NCBI RefSeq assembly: GCF_022605725.1
Contig: NC_065560.1
Span: 21,195,052-21,259,051, forward strand
DNA length: 64,000 bases
Source of the DNA: Anthonomus grandis grandis
Taxonomy: Eukaryota; Arthropoda; Insecta; Coleoptera; Curculionidae
Direction: 5' to 3'
The position numbers and the translations under genes are program-made. Under the pieces are notes generated by a model that had not been told where the DNA came from, searched no databases, and saw only the letters and a program-made list of their open reading frames with translations. The stretch's first letter is position 1; every line of letters starts with the position of its first letter. This document shows positions 20,494-30,727 of the stretch, in pieces.

Positions 20494-22297
20494 TTCGATT
20501 TTCGATCCTCTCTTCTGGGACAAAGCACACACCTACCCACTGTTTTGTAAGCCTAGTAGGTACTTCTTCTGAAGTGGTTATCTTGAGGACCCTACATATA
20601 GTTTCACGGAGTTCGCGCCTCAAAGTTGGAGCTTCCAAACGACTCATCATGTGCGGTCTGACCAGGTCAAGGGCAAGCTTCTTGAGGTATTCTCTCCTGT
20701 GCTTTACAATTTCTTTATTCACTTCACCAGAGCCACGCAAAAGAATCATTGAATTATATCCCAGAACATCCAACAAATTATGGAACAGACATAATGGCCA
20801 GCGACGTGTTTTTCTACCAGTAGAATAAGTGTGGCAAAACTGGTCTAAAGTATCCACTCCTCCTTTTGTAGAATTATAAAATTGAATAATTTCTGGTAAC
20901 TTAGTCGTAAATGGCTCATCACCTTTTTCGTGCATTGTCGAAAGCATAATTACTGCTTTTTTAGCACTCTTGGGTGGACAGTATGATAACAGTGTCAGAT
21001 GTCCACTGTAGCAAAACATGGCAGAATTTTGATTCCTTTCTTTGAGTTCCAAAAACGACTCAGGAATTTCTTTTTTATTTCTTCTCACAGTACCAACAAT
21101 GGTAATTTTCCTCTCCAAAAGATGTTTCGCGGTCTCAATAGAAGTAAACCAGTTATCCATGGTCAAGTTCCTATTTGTTCCTTGGACAGAACTGGTTAGC
21201 TTATTACAGTAATACTGAGCTTTAGGAACATGAGTTATTGTGGAACCTTTTACTATATAAATTTCAGCATCAAGTGCAAAAGCTGTTTTGGCATCACAGG
21301 ACAATACAATGTTGATTCCGTATTTATTGGGCTTTGAAGGGATGTACATTTTAAAAGGACATCGCCCTTTAAAACCAACCAATTGTTCATCAATTGTAAT
21401 ATATTCTGAAGGAGTATATAGGTTTTTCATTTTAACGATTGACCTCTCAAATACCTCTCGAAAAGCTGCAAACTTATCAGTTTCTTTTCTTTCATCTCTG
21501 GACTGCTTATCATTAAAGCGAAGACAGTTTATCAAAAACCTGAAACGTGCCTCGGGCATGGTAGCACGGAATATTGGAATTCCTGTGTCTTTATCAAATA
21601 GTTCCTTGGTCAAAACTCCGGCCATTTTCATAACACCGGCATAATAAAATAGCCCGAAAAATGCTTGGAGTTCAATGCTGTTTGTATCCTTAATCCAAGA
21701 GGGTCTCTTACCTACTGGCGTAATAACAGGTGCATCAGTATCTTGGTCATCGTTCTTATTTGAATATTTCAATCGTTGAACTTGGATCTCGTTATTAGTA
21801 TATTGGGTAATTTTATCGAGATTTTCTTGAGTGAAACATAATTTCCAAGCTTCAGTTACCGATGTTATATGTTTTGCTTCGTTTTTGTTTCCAGGTAAAT
21901 GCAAAACCAGATTTCGTTTTGGTGTACGATGAATTGCGCCTTTCTTACCTGACCACATAAACCCATTTTTACCCCTTAATTTGGTAGGCACTGGTAAAAT
22001 TTCCACCATATCTCTGTTGATCGCCTGTATTTCTGCCAATGGTATATTGTCATCTTCCGAATCTGTATCCGATGGAAAGGTATCCTGAGTCTGTTCTGGT
22101 GCAATAAAAGAATTAAGATTGATTTGATTGCCGCGTATTTCATCCTCTTCTGGCTCCTCTCTAAAATCAGGCATAACGGCATCTTCCTCCTCGCTGTCAT
22201 CCGAAAAACTGTCTGAATCAGATTCATAGAGAATGCGATGAATTTCTCCGACATCTTCAGGGTTTGTTAGGTCGAAGAACTTTTTCTGCTCAGCCAT
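20489..22297 (-). CDS. piggyBac transposase (DDE_Tnp_1_7), C-terminal zinc domain out of frame
   Basis: 602-residue DDD transposase that would cut and paste the surrounding element. Acidic N-terminus (DSDSFSDDSEEEDAVMPDF), then the core. Catalytic Asp candidates lie in YITIDEQLVGFKGRCPF (about 300), LTMDNWFTSIETA (about 380) and KGGVDTLDQF (about 480). The start is the first ATG (MAEQKKFFDL), and no stop occurs across the core. The ORF stops at RIENRK, but the family's C-terminal cysteine-rich domain is still encoded just downstream in the -1 frame (20418-20493). The length is close to full for the family, so this is the best preserved DNA transposase in the window. Confidence 0.93.
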   Translation of the reverse strand: MAEQKKFFDLTNPEDVGEIHRILYESDSDSFSDDSEEEDAVMPDFREEPEEDEIRGNQINLNSFIAPEQTQDTFPSDTDSEDDNIPLAEIQAINRDMVEILPVPTKLRGKNGFMWSGKKGAIHRTPKRNLVLHLPGNKNEAKHITSVTEAWKLCFTQENLDKITQYTNNEIQVQRLKYSNKNDDQDTDAPVITPVGKRPSWIKDTNSIELQAFFGLFYYAGVMKMAGVLTKELFDKDTGIPIFRATMPEARFRFLINCLRFNDKQSRDERKETDKFAAFREVFERSIVKMKNLYTPSEYITIDEQLVGFKGRCPFKMYIPSKPNKYGINIVLSCDAKTAFALDAEIYIVKGSTITHVPKAQYYCNKLTSSVQGTNRNLTMDNWFTSIETAKHLLERKITIVGTVRRNKKEIPESFLELKERNQNSAMFCYSGHLTLLSYCPPKSAKKAVIMLSTMHEKGDEPFTTKLPEIIQFYNSTKGGVDTLDQFCHTYSTGRKTRRWPLCLFHNLLDVLGYNSMILLRGSGEVNKEIVKHRREYLKKLALDLVRPHMMSRLEAPTLRRELRETICRVLKITTSEEVPTRLTKQWVGVCFVPEERIENRK

Positions 22298-22870
22298 TAT
22301 TCGTGCAGCCTAACAAAGAAAATCAATAATAACTTAAAAATCAAAGAAAAATATAATAACTTAAAAAAAAACTAAAATATGTTCAAAGTATTATAGACAT
22401 ATTTTAGAAATATTTTTCAAAAAAAAGATACTTACTCATATAATAATAATCACCAAAATCTACTAAGAAGCGAAATAATCACAGAGTATATTTAACCTAA
22501 ACTGCTACACTGGGGTACGCGCTAACCCCAAATATCACAAATCTCGAAAAGAAAAAACCGTGTGCCAATGTCAATTGTCGCACGCGAACTGACTTGCCGC
22601 GTCTTGAAACTAATAAGACGTCGGCGTTCGTTCCCCCGCCCACTTCCATTTAACTTGAGATATGATTAATGATGGGGTACAAATGTACCCCAAGTAGCAT
22701 TCCAGGGATAATTAACGGACAAAATTAAAAAAAAAGGCAAAAACAGCTGACATAACATTAAAAAGACAAAGATACATGACACATGACAGTTAACTTAAAT
22801 GTATTACAATTACCGAGTAAAATATAGGAAGGCAGGTTTGCCAAATCTATCTGTTTATATTAACAGTATT

Positions 22871-24542
22871 TACCCAACCAAGAACGATGGTCGAATCAGA
22901 CCATAAATAAACGTGTTCAAATTTTAATGAAATGGAATCTATAATTTTCGAAACCAATTGAGCTAACATCAAAACAGCAGAAAGCTCAAGTCGAGGAATA
23001 GTGATAGGTTTTAAGGGTGCAACACGTGATTTAGCGGATAATAAACGAGAAAATAATTAATTTTTTGAATTTCTGGAGACTGCATAAACGCATGCTCCGT
23101 AGCTGGTTTCGGAGGCATCAGCGAAACCATGCAAAGATACCTGAGTATAATCATCACAAATTGTTTTTCTTGGAATTTCTAATTCATTTAAAATGATTAA
23201 TTCTGATGAAAATTCCTGCCACGAAGAATGTGCTGAGGCATGGGTTGATCCTAAATAAGGTTCTCCGACCACATTTTTTAAAGAAGTACCTTTGCAATAA
23301 TGATCGAAGGACTTAATAAACCTAACGGGTCGAAAATAGTCGCGATTCCTGAAAGAATAGTTCGTTTTGTAACATTACCTGAAAAACTAAGGTTCGAAAT
23401 TTTATATCTCAATATGTCGCTTTCGCAATGCCAAGAAAGGCCTAATATTTTGGAATCGTGCTCCTTATTCAATAAAAAATCGATGACCTTTTCACTATCA
23501 TCATTTATATCTGAAATAATCGTATCATCGTTCGACTTCTAAAATTGAAGATATATTGGTGCATATATATTTTGCTTCTTCGTTTGTATTCATTGATCAT
23601 AATAAATCGTCGACCTATATATCGTTTCTTATTATATTAGTTATCTGAGGATGTTCTTCTTCGCATTCTGAACCTATTTGATGTAAACATCTTATAGCTA
23701 GGAAAGAAGCCGTGGTTGTACCGTATGTAACGGTATTTAACTGAAAAGTCTTAATCGGTTCATCTGGACCATTACGCCATAAAATTTGCTGTAAGCTACG
23801 TTCATTAGGATTTAAAAGCACTTGCCTATACATCATCTTGATGTCACTAGAAAAAACGATTTTGCGCGTACGAAAACGTAAAATTATCTACAGCAAATTA
23901 TTTTGAAAAGTAGGGCTTGTCATTTGTAAGTCGTTCAATGACACGTCAGTGCTAATTGGAGAGGACGCGTTAAATACCACCCGCAACTTGGTGGTCGAAC
24001 TGGATTCCTTTAGGACACCATGATGGAGCATAAAATATTGGATTTTGTTATCACATATTCCGTTCACCTCAGTCATGTGGCCTAAACATGCGTATTCTGC
24101 CGTAAAATTGAAATATAAACTGTTAAGAATTGCGTTTAACATAAGCTTTCGCTCCAATGCAAAAAATTGTTTGAAGGCTATTTCGCGTGAGTCGCCTAAT
24201 AATTCTGGATATTTTTTGAGAGGTAATGTAACCACGTATCTACCATCTATAGACGCGTTAATGGTGTTATTAAAATGTTCTTCACATGCTTGTTCTTCCA
24301 TTGACCATGAATTTTTCATGCCAATCTCTTCGATTTCCCAGAATCTTTTAATATAATGCTGCAAAGGATCAGTTACAGAATGATTTAAACTTAGGTGACA
24401 ATGTGACATTTCGCGAGGTGTACAGATCCACCAACAATCCATCCCAGTCGTGTATATTGTAATAAAGGTGCATGTTCTCCGAACTTTATTTGACCTGCGC
24501 AAAGAAGGTTTCAAAATGCGTCAACACCTATTAAAAGACCTA
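22871..24542 (-). pseudogene. BEL/Pao 2 protease end and reverse transcriptase, right of the Copia insertion
   Basis: From the right: GLLIGVDAF, then a stop and CAGQIKFGEHAPLLQYTRLG (about 24440-24540), RFWEIEEIG and KLRVVFNASSPISTDVSLND. After these come FQLNTVTYGTTTASFLAIRC and the RT catalytic box, where the Tyr codon of YVDD is TAG (near 23617). RNase H follows with LHGFADASETSYGACVYAVS (about 23065-23140). There are at least six stops or frameshifts. The block order matches BEL/Pao pol and continues at 15789. Confidence 0.87.
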
Positions 24543-26750
24543 CAGGGTGTCCCAGCGAAAACGAAACAGAGCTATTTTCGGTATGAAAAAAATTTTTTTT
24601 TTCAAAAATCTCGGACACGTCGATTTTATTTTTGAGGGGGACAACTTTTCCTTACCAAGGCACCCTCATACCAGCAACCCCCTTCGAGGGGGTGGAATCA
24701 CCCCTAAAATCCTAAATGGAAAGAGGAGTCGTATGATACCTTATTTTAAAGGTCTTTTAATTCTGAATATAACTGCCAAATTTGAAGTGGCTAAAATTAT
24801 TTCTCTGGATAAAACAGCTTGTCAAAATTGCGGAAACAGCGAAAATGAAAAGGTATTATGGACTCTTTTTTGGATAATATTTTTAAAAGAACAAGGAAAT
24901 CCTATTTTCGAAGGGGTCACTTATTAATTAAGAGGCCACCTAATACCTGGAATCCTTTACGAGGGGTTGAAAGCACCCCTTAAATCTTAAACAGAAAGAG
25001 GGATCGTGTTATACTTATTACCCAGTCTTTTACGTGTTGAAACACTGTTAGCAATGGTTTATTCTACTGCAGAGAGGGTTGAGATGATAGAGTTTTTCTC
25101 GGCATAACAATTGTGCCAATAGAACGGTACAAGAATTTAATGACCTTCATCCAGAAAAACGAGTTAACAGAAAATACGTTCTAGAAATAGTTGCTAAATT
25201 TAGGGAATCTGGCAGTGTCTTAAATAAAAAGCGTGAGGTTCAAAATGCTGTTGTTGTCAATGAAGCAATGCAAATAACTGTCCTAGGTCAACTTCATGCC
25301 GAGCCAGGAATAAGTGTCAGAAAATTGGCGACGAGTACAGGAGTAAGCAAAAGTAGTGTTCATAGGATACTTAAGCATAATAAATTCCATGCTTACAAAA
25401 TTCATCTGGTGCAAGAACTGAATGAGGACGATTTTGACAGACGAGTGCAATTTTGTGAATCGCTTAGTGATATGATAACTGTTAATCCGCGTCTTATTTA
25501 CAACATTTGTTTTTCAGATGAATGTACTTTTTTTCTTAATGGCAACGTAAATCGTCATAACTGCCGCTACTGGTCAAATGCAAATCCGGGCCAGTTTCGT
25601 GAAGATCATACCTAGTTCCCTGAGAAATTAAATGTTTGGGCGGGAATCTTGGGCGGCTCCATTCTTGGTCCGTTTTTTCTGCCCGGAAATTTGAATGGAG
25701 AAATGTACCGAGATCTCTTGGAAAATGCCGTATATCCAAGAATAGTAGAAATAATGGAAGGCGGAAATCATTCTGATGATGATCAAGTCTTTTTCCAACA
25801 AGACGGAGCGCCTCCACATTATGCTGCTGGTGTGAGGCAATATCTTGATGAGATATTTCCTGATCGTTGGATTGGAAGGAGAGGACCTTTTATGGAATGG
25901 CCAGCTAGGTCACCCGATTTAACCCCATTAGATTTTTTTATGGGGGCATTTAAAAACAAAAGTTTTCGCTACCCAACCAGACACCCTAGAAGACTTACGC
26001 CAGAGAATTATAAATGAATGTCAGATGATAATACCTGAAGTTCTACAAAACGTCAGGCATCGTTTTGAGCAAATCCTGTATTCCTGCATGGAAGTAGGAG
26101 GAGCACAATTTGAACATTTAATAAATTGACGTAATTTAAATAAACTTGTTTTATTTAAAAGACACAAAAGGAAAAGGGTAGGTATTTCTTATCTCTCCAC
26201 TTTTACTGGCAGTAAAGATTGCATTTCTTGCTATTTTTATATCCACAAGATATCCATCAGTCACTCAGAAGTCACCATTTAAATTCAGAGTAAAAAGGCC
26301 TTCAAAATTTTTTCCTAAAAGGCCTTTTCTATTTAAGATTTAAGGGGTGCTTTCAACCCCTTAATATAAAAATGTTTAAAAAAAATAATAATATATGTTT
26401 AAAAAAAATCGGTACAGTCATAGCTGTACTCATTTCTTTATTCAAGCTAAAAACGCCCCCCACCACTTTATTTGACAACTGATAGAAATTTTTGTAGAAA
26501 CTTTTTTGTGAGAAAATCTTCCTAGAATATTAATATAATATTTTGAGGTGTACGTTATTGGAGGTTTTTTGGCAAAAATGCAATTTTAAGATTTAAAGAA
26601 GCTGTGGCGCCCTCTAGCGGTTGACCAATGAACTTCAAAATAATTTCCAGCATTTTTTTTGGCCACTTTTATTACAAAATTTTTTTTTCAAGGCGCTACG
26701 ACTATTAGGGCCTGAGATATCGCCGACGTCCATTCTTAGCTGGCCACCCG
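24543..26750 (+). mobile_element. rosa-type (DD41D-like) mariner element 1
   Basis: DNA transposon of the IS630-Tc1-mariner group. The left end TACAGGGTGTCCCAGC and the right end (reverse complement TACCGGGTGGCCAGC) match at most positions. TA flanks both sides (24541-24542 and about 26751-26752 region). Inside, 24957-25010 is inverted relative to about 26318-26370 (GGGGTTGAAAGCACCCCTTA). The left arm contains two diverged tandem copies of a unit about 262 bp apart (CCTTCGAGGGGGTGGAATCA near 24693; CTTTACGAGGGGTTGAAAGC near 24957). Confidence 0.65.
25054..26129 (+). pseudogene. rosa-type mariner 1 transposase
   Basis: Helix-turn-helix N-terminus and DDE core. Start ATG at 25054 (MVYSTAERVEMIEFF). 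A frameshift near 25105 is followed by NNCANRTVQEFNDLHPEKRV. HTH block is GISVRKLATSTGVSKSSVHR. Catalytic Asp are in CFSDECTFFLNGNVNRHNCR, FFQQDGAPPHY and ARSPDLTPLDFF; by my count 42 residues separate the second and third, close to the DD41D rosa group and unlike DD34D mariner. Defects: TAG at about 25613 in place of a Gln-type codon, and a frameshift near 25945. The end MEVGGAQFEHLIN is followed by TGA at 26127-26129. Confidence 0.85.
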
Positions 26751-27372
26751 GTACAACTAAGAGAGGTCGTCGGCCATATCTGAGTCGCACAGCGTAGGGA
26801 AAAAATATTTCTGATAAAAGCGGCAAAGAGAAATTGCTGGAAATTATTTACAAGTTCGTACGATGACCGCTAAAGGTCGTAATACAACATTGAAATAGAA
26901 AAAATTGGTTTTATTGAAAATATTCAAAGTGAATCCTAGAAAAGAATGCTGCCATTTATAATATAATACCATTTATAAAAGTATTATAAATTCTAAGCAT
27001 TTTTTATTTCAAACTTTTTTTTCTAATCTGTCAAATAATAGGTGGGGGAAGGGTTGAATATTTATATCTAAAATTCTTGATAACTTTGGATTGGCCTAAC
27101 GAATTTTAACGAGCTTACTTTTGTTTTAAAGGATAATTATTAGGCTTTTATGTGGTTTAATTACTTAGCCGGCTTAGTTGTTTTGTTAAGCACTAGAGGG
27201 CTGTTTGTGTTATTTTGGATTTTTTCAGCGATTTTCTGGCAAATATTAAATACAACGATATAATTTTTTTTACTTAAGCTAAAAGAGCATGAAAAAACAT
27301 AAAAACTGGCGCAAACCGCAACTCGATATCTTATTTTATTCCGAAATTATAAATTAAAATGTTTTTGAACAA
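26751..27372. repeat. Left long inverted repeat of rosa-type mariner 2
   Basis: Pairs with 31032-31643. Matching blocks include ATTTCAAACTTTTTTTTCTA, CTGTCAAATAATAGGTGGGG, ACATAAAAACTGGCGCAAAC. Indels are present. Confidence 0.88.
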
Positions 27373-27534
27373 TGAAATCTGTCGCCGCGCTGGCATTATT
27401 GCTTCACATAGTCAATAGTAAGCTTTGGAAACAAATGAATTTGATAAATATTTTCGGGGTCATGATAAAACGTTTACGATAGATGTCAAATGTAACGTCG
27501 AAGACAGATTTTGAAATCATTTAAGTTTTTAAAA

Positions 27535-28258
27535 ATGCCAAACGTAATTCCAACCGACATAACTTTTGATATGCTAGCAGTGTATTTTGAGTTAATGCAA
27601 AATGCATTATATCACACACAAGACACTATAATCATAGAGTCTTTACCAGTTTAGCTACCAGAAATTATTCGCGGCAATATTCATCGAAGACGAAGGCGAG
27701 GGCGCATAGAGGCAAACGTTATAAATATTTTGGCATATATTGAAATAAACCCTCACATAAGCATCCGAAATATTTCTAGGGAATTGGGAGTGTCCCTCGG
27801 TACAGTAGAAAATATTCTAAAAGAGCACAGGTACCTATTTTTATTTGGTACAACACTAATAAGCATCCTATTATCTTATATTTATTGTTTTTTACTTAGA
27901 CTTCATCCATATCACGTGGTTATGCACCAGGCGCTTCTCGAAAAAGACTTTGATAACAGAGTCAATTTCTGTTATTGGCTGTTGAACATGGTTAGAGAAG
28001 ATCTTCGGTTTATATCGAAGATATTATGAACGGACGAGGCATCGATGTGTGGTGCGGAATTATTGGGGAAAAAATTATTGGTCCTTCCTTTTTCAATCAA
28101 ACACTCAATCAAAAAATGATCTTCCGAGGTTACTGGAAGACGTTGATTTGGAAACAAGAGGGCAAATAATTTTCCAACATGATGGTTGCCCTGCACATTT
28201 TACAGTTTAAGTTCGTCAATACTTAACCAGACAGTATCGTTTGTGGATAGGAAGAGGA
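27535..28258 (+). pseudogene. rosa-type mariner 2 transposase, N-terminal part
   Basis: ATG at 27535 (MPNVIPTDITFDMLAVYFEL). The HTH-like block HISIRNISRELGVSLGTVEN is in frame at about 27752. There is a possible insertion in the following linker, then LEKDFDNRVNFCYWLLNMVR. The core is damaged: TDEAS near 28033, IIFQHDGCPAHF near 28170 (second catalytic Asp), VRQYLTRQYRLWIGRG ending about 28258. It carries several stops and continues after the LINE at 30728. Confidence 0.75.
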
Positions 28259-28259
28259 A

Positions 28260-30727
28260 GTATTGTGAATTCTGGCATGCCGGACCTTGAGGCAGTGATC
28301 TGTGAAATCAGTAAAGGGAAATGCCCCAAAACTGCTGAGTGCTCCTACGGTCGAATTTTCAGCAGGAGGTACTACGACAGATTCCATGACTCGTGTGTGG
28401 CTGCTGGATGGGAAAGCGTGTTGAATTCGTCGGATCCATTGTCGTGTTTCCACCGGAAATTGATAAACCTCTTTTATATCTCTTTTCCCATGGTGAAAAT
28501 TAGGCCAAAAAAGAACAAGAAGTCATGGTTAACTAGGGGACTTAAAACTTCATGTAGAAATTTGAGATCCCTTCACACATTAAGAAAGTTCACGAAGTGC
28601 CCGGCTTTTCATCAATATTTTAACTCTTATAGGTCCTTGTATCGGCGACTAATAAAAATCGCCAAAAGATCCTTCTACTCAAATTGCCTAAATAAGGCCA
28701 CAAACAAGTCTAAAGAATGCTGGAAGATTGTTAATGATATCCGTCAATCATACAGCAATTATTCCATGGCAGTCCCTGAATTCTGCTAATCATATAAATG
28801 ACTTTTTTATTGGAATTGCTGATAAAATCCATAAAGATTTGGGTTTCCCAACAACAGATCCACTTACTTATTTATCAAGCACCAGTATTCAAGGATCATT
28901 TTTCTTTATACCTACAGACTTGGTTGAGCTTAAGGAGGTATTAACTTCTATAAAAAACAAAAACTCAGCCGGGGAGGATGGCCTATCTGCCAAAATACTC
29001 CTGAACATGCCGGACATCTCTCTGAGTGTCCTTGTTGAAGCTATAAATGCATCATGGGTTATGGGCACCTTTCCCGCTTGCCTAAAATCTGCTAAGGTTA
29101 TCCCAATTCATAAGACGGGCAGCCTCACTGAACCATCAAACTTTAGACCAATATCCCTTCTGTCCACACTTTCAAAGATTATTGAAAAATTGGTTAAAAA
29201 ACGTGTGATGTCTTATTTAAAATCAAAGATTATTCTTAGTGGTTCTCAGTTTGGCTTTTAAGAAAATAAAAACACAAATGACGCAATGTTTAACTTTATG
29301 AGTGATGTCTACTGTCAGATTAACGGTGGTGGAGTTTCCGCTGCTGTGTTTTGTGACTTGTCGAAAGCCTTCGACTGTGTCAGTCACGAGGTTCTGCTGC
29401 GGAAGCTCTTCCACTATGGTTTTAGGGGCTTGGCGGCGAGTTGGTTTTGTTCATATCTAAAGGGTCGTCGTCAGAGAGTGTGTGTGGGGTCGGAGTATTC
29501 TGAATATCAATCTGTTGCCTGGGGAGTACCTCAAGGGTCGGTACTGGGACCAATACTTTTTCTCCTTTATATTAATGACCTCGTCCGACTTAATATCCAG
29601 GGAAAATTCACGCTCTTTGCTGACGACACCACCGTTCTCTGGCATGGGTATGATACCGACTCTTTGAGAATAGCCATGTTGGCTGATCTTCAACTTATAT
29701 ATGAGTGGTTCAGGGCAAATTTACTATCATTAAATCCAGAGAAGACCAAACTAATTTGTTTTACAAATAATCGTAGTCTTGATAATATTCTTATTGCTAA
29801 CTGCCCTGTCCCGCCTTATTCTAACAATAAGTTTTTGGGTCTGGTGATTGACAAGGAACTTAAGTTTGAGGACCATATACGGAGTCTCAGCAATAGGGTT
29901 TCTGCGGGTTGTTTTGCTGTTAGGGTGACCTGTCGGGAGCTTGGCATGGGGATTGGGAGAGCCGTGTACTTTTCCCTGATTGAGTCCCATCTCAGGTATG
30001 GTGTCTGCTTCTGGGGTAGTGCAAGCAACTATCTTCTACAGATGTTGTTTGTTCTACAGAAACGTGCTGTGCGTTATATATGCGGGATATCACCTAGGGA
30101 ATCATGCCGACCATATTTTATCAGGAAGGGCATTCTTACAATCTACTGCCTATACATACAAGAGGTGGCATGCCTTATTTTCTCCCATCAATACAGGTTT
30201 GTCCTACAGAAGCCACGATATGTCACTCGCCAGCGGAATAATTTGCGGCTTCCCATTCCAACATCTGCCTTGGTGAAGAGATCAATTTTTTATGAAGGTA
30301 TAAAAATCTTTAACCACCTACCAGAAGACATTAGAGAGGCAAAATCTCTCATCAAATTTAAGTTTCTCTTGAGGAGATTTCTGAGTGGTCGAGCTTATTA
30401 CTCTGTGGCTGAATATTTCAACGACAATCAGATTTTAATTAATTAAGGGAGACCTAGCTCTTTTCCTAACCTGTTTGTTTTAAATGTTTTTCTTTTTTTA
30501 ACCCTAGATGTTGCACTGTACTTAGTTAAGAAAAGTTAGATATAGTTGATTTTATTAATTCAAAAAAAAAAAAAAAATGTAAATTTTAACTGTTTAACTT
30601 TGATCCGTCATTGTAACTTGCATTTTTAAATATAATTTTAACCTTGTAACTCTGTCTCTTTAGGATTAGGTGAAGCTTTGTTTATAACAATTTTTTGTTC
30701 AAACAATAAAGCATATTTGAATTTGAA
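28260..30727 (+). mobile_element. 5'-truncated CR1/Jockey-like LINE inserted in rosa-type mariner 2
   Basis: Non-LTR element without endonuclease. It ends with a 3' tail TTTGAATTTGAAT at 30716-30727, preceded by AATAAAGC and a poly-A run at about 30563. It separates the mariner transposase blocks RLWIGRG and PARSPDLTVLDFYLWG exactly. A short shared TATT at the two edges may be the target duplication. Confidence 0.8.
28262..30446 (+). pseudogene. LINE ORF2 remnant (reverse transcriptase)
   Basis: Connector region 28262-28789 (KNKKSWLTRGLKTSCRNLRS, KECWKIVNDIRQ), a frameshift near 28785, then RT blocks KNKNSAGEDGLSAKILLNM and PSNFRPISLLSTLSKIIEKL. TAA at about 29259 follows SGSQFGF. The second ORF, 29286-30446, has AVFCDLSKAFDCVSHEVLL, WGVPQGSVLGPILFLLYIND and the catalytic TLFADDTTVLW, ending FLSGRAYYSVAEYFND. 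So it has two lesions in an otherwise long frame. Confidence 0.87.

Larger units (their letters stand above)
20253..22707 (-). mobile_element. piggyBac-family DNA transposon, near-complete, with ATAA target duplication
   Basis: 2,455-bp element with terminal inverted repeats CCCTGGAATGGTAC / CCCTGGAATGCTAC (13 of 14 match). Subterminal near-palindromes of the type GGGGTAC...GTACCCC occur at both ends (about 20297 and 22672), and a direct copy of the left motif (CTGCTACACnGGGGTAC) lies near 22500. It sits in the Copia 5' LTR and is flanked on both sides by ATAA (20249-20252 and 22708-22711). Comparison with the empty site in the other LTR (about 15874) shows that ATAA, not TTAA, was duplicated. 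The transposase is on the minus strand. Confidence 0.93.
15790..22865 (-). mobile_element. Copia LTR retrotransposon carrying a piggyBac insertion
   Basis: Minus-strand Copia element with 5-bp target duplication GTATT (15785-15789 and 22866-22870). LTRs are TGTTA...TAACA. Removing the piggyBac (20253-22707) and one 4-bp duplication leaves about 4.6 kb, a normal Copia length. Order: 5' LTR (right), half-tRNA primer site, gag, protease, integrase, RT, RNase H, polypurine tract, 3' LTR (left), i.e. integrase before RT as expected for Copia. All ORFs are interrupted. Confidence 0.92.
20172..22865 (-). repeat. Copia 5' LTR, split by piggyBac
   Basis: LTR parts 20172-20252 and 22708-22865 flank the piggyBac. 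Compared with the 3' LTR there are about nine mismatches and an extra A-rich stretch (aaaattaaaaaaaaaggc, near 22721-22740). Confidence 0.88.
7954..24542 (-). mobile_element. BEL/Pao element 2 (5'-truncated, split by Gypsy and Copia insertions)
   Basis: One BEL/Pao element in three pieces. 22866-24542 holds protease end and RT, 13885-15789 holds RNase H remnant, integrase, polypurine tract and the start of the 3' LTR, and 7954-8068 is the rest of the 3' LTR. The Copia at 15790-22865 and the Gypsy at 8069-13880 interrupt it, each with an exact target duplication (GTATT and ACGT). The 5' end (gag, 5' LTR) is cut off at 24542, where a rosa-type mariner begins at a TA. All coding parts have stops and frameshifts. 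Confidence 0.75.
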
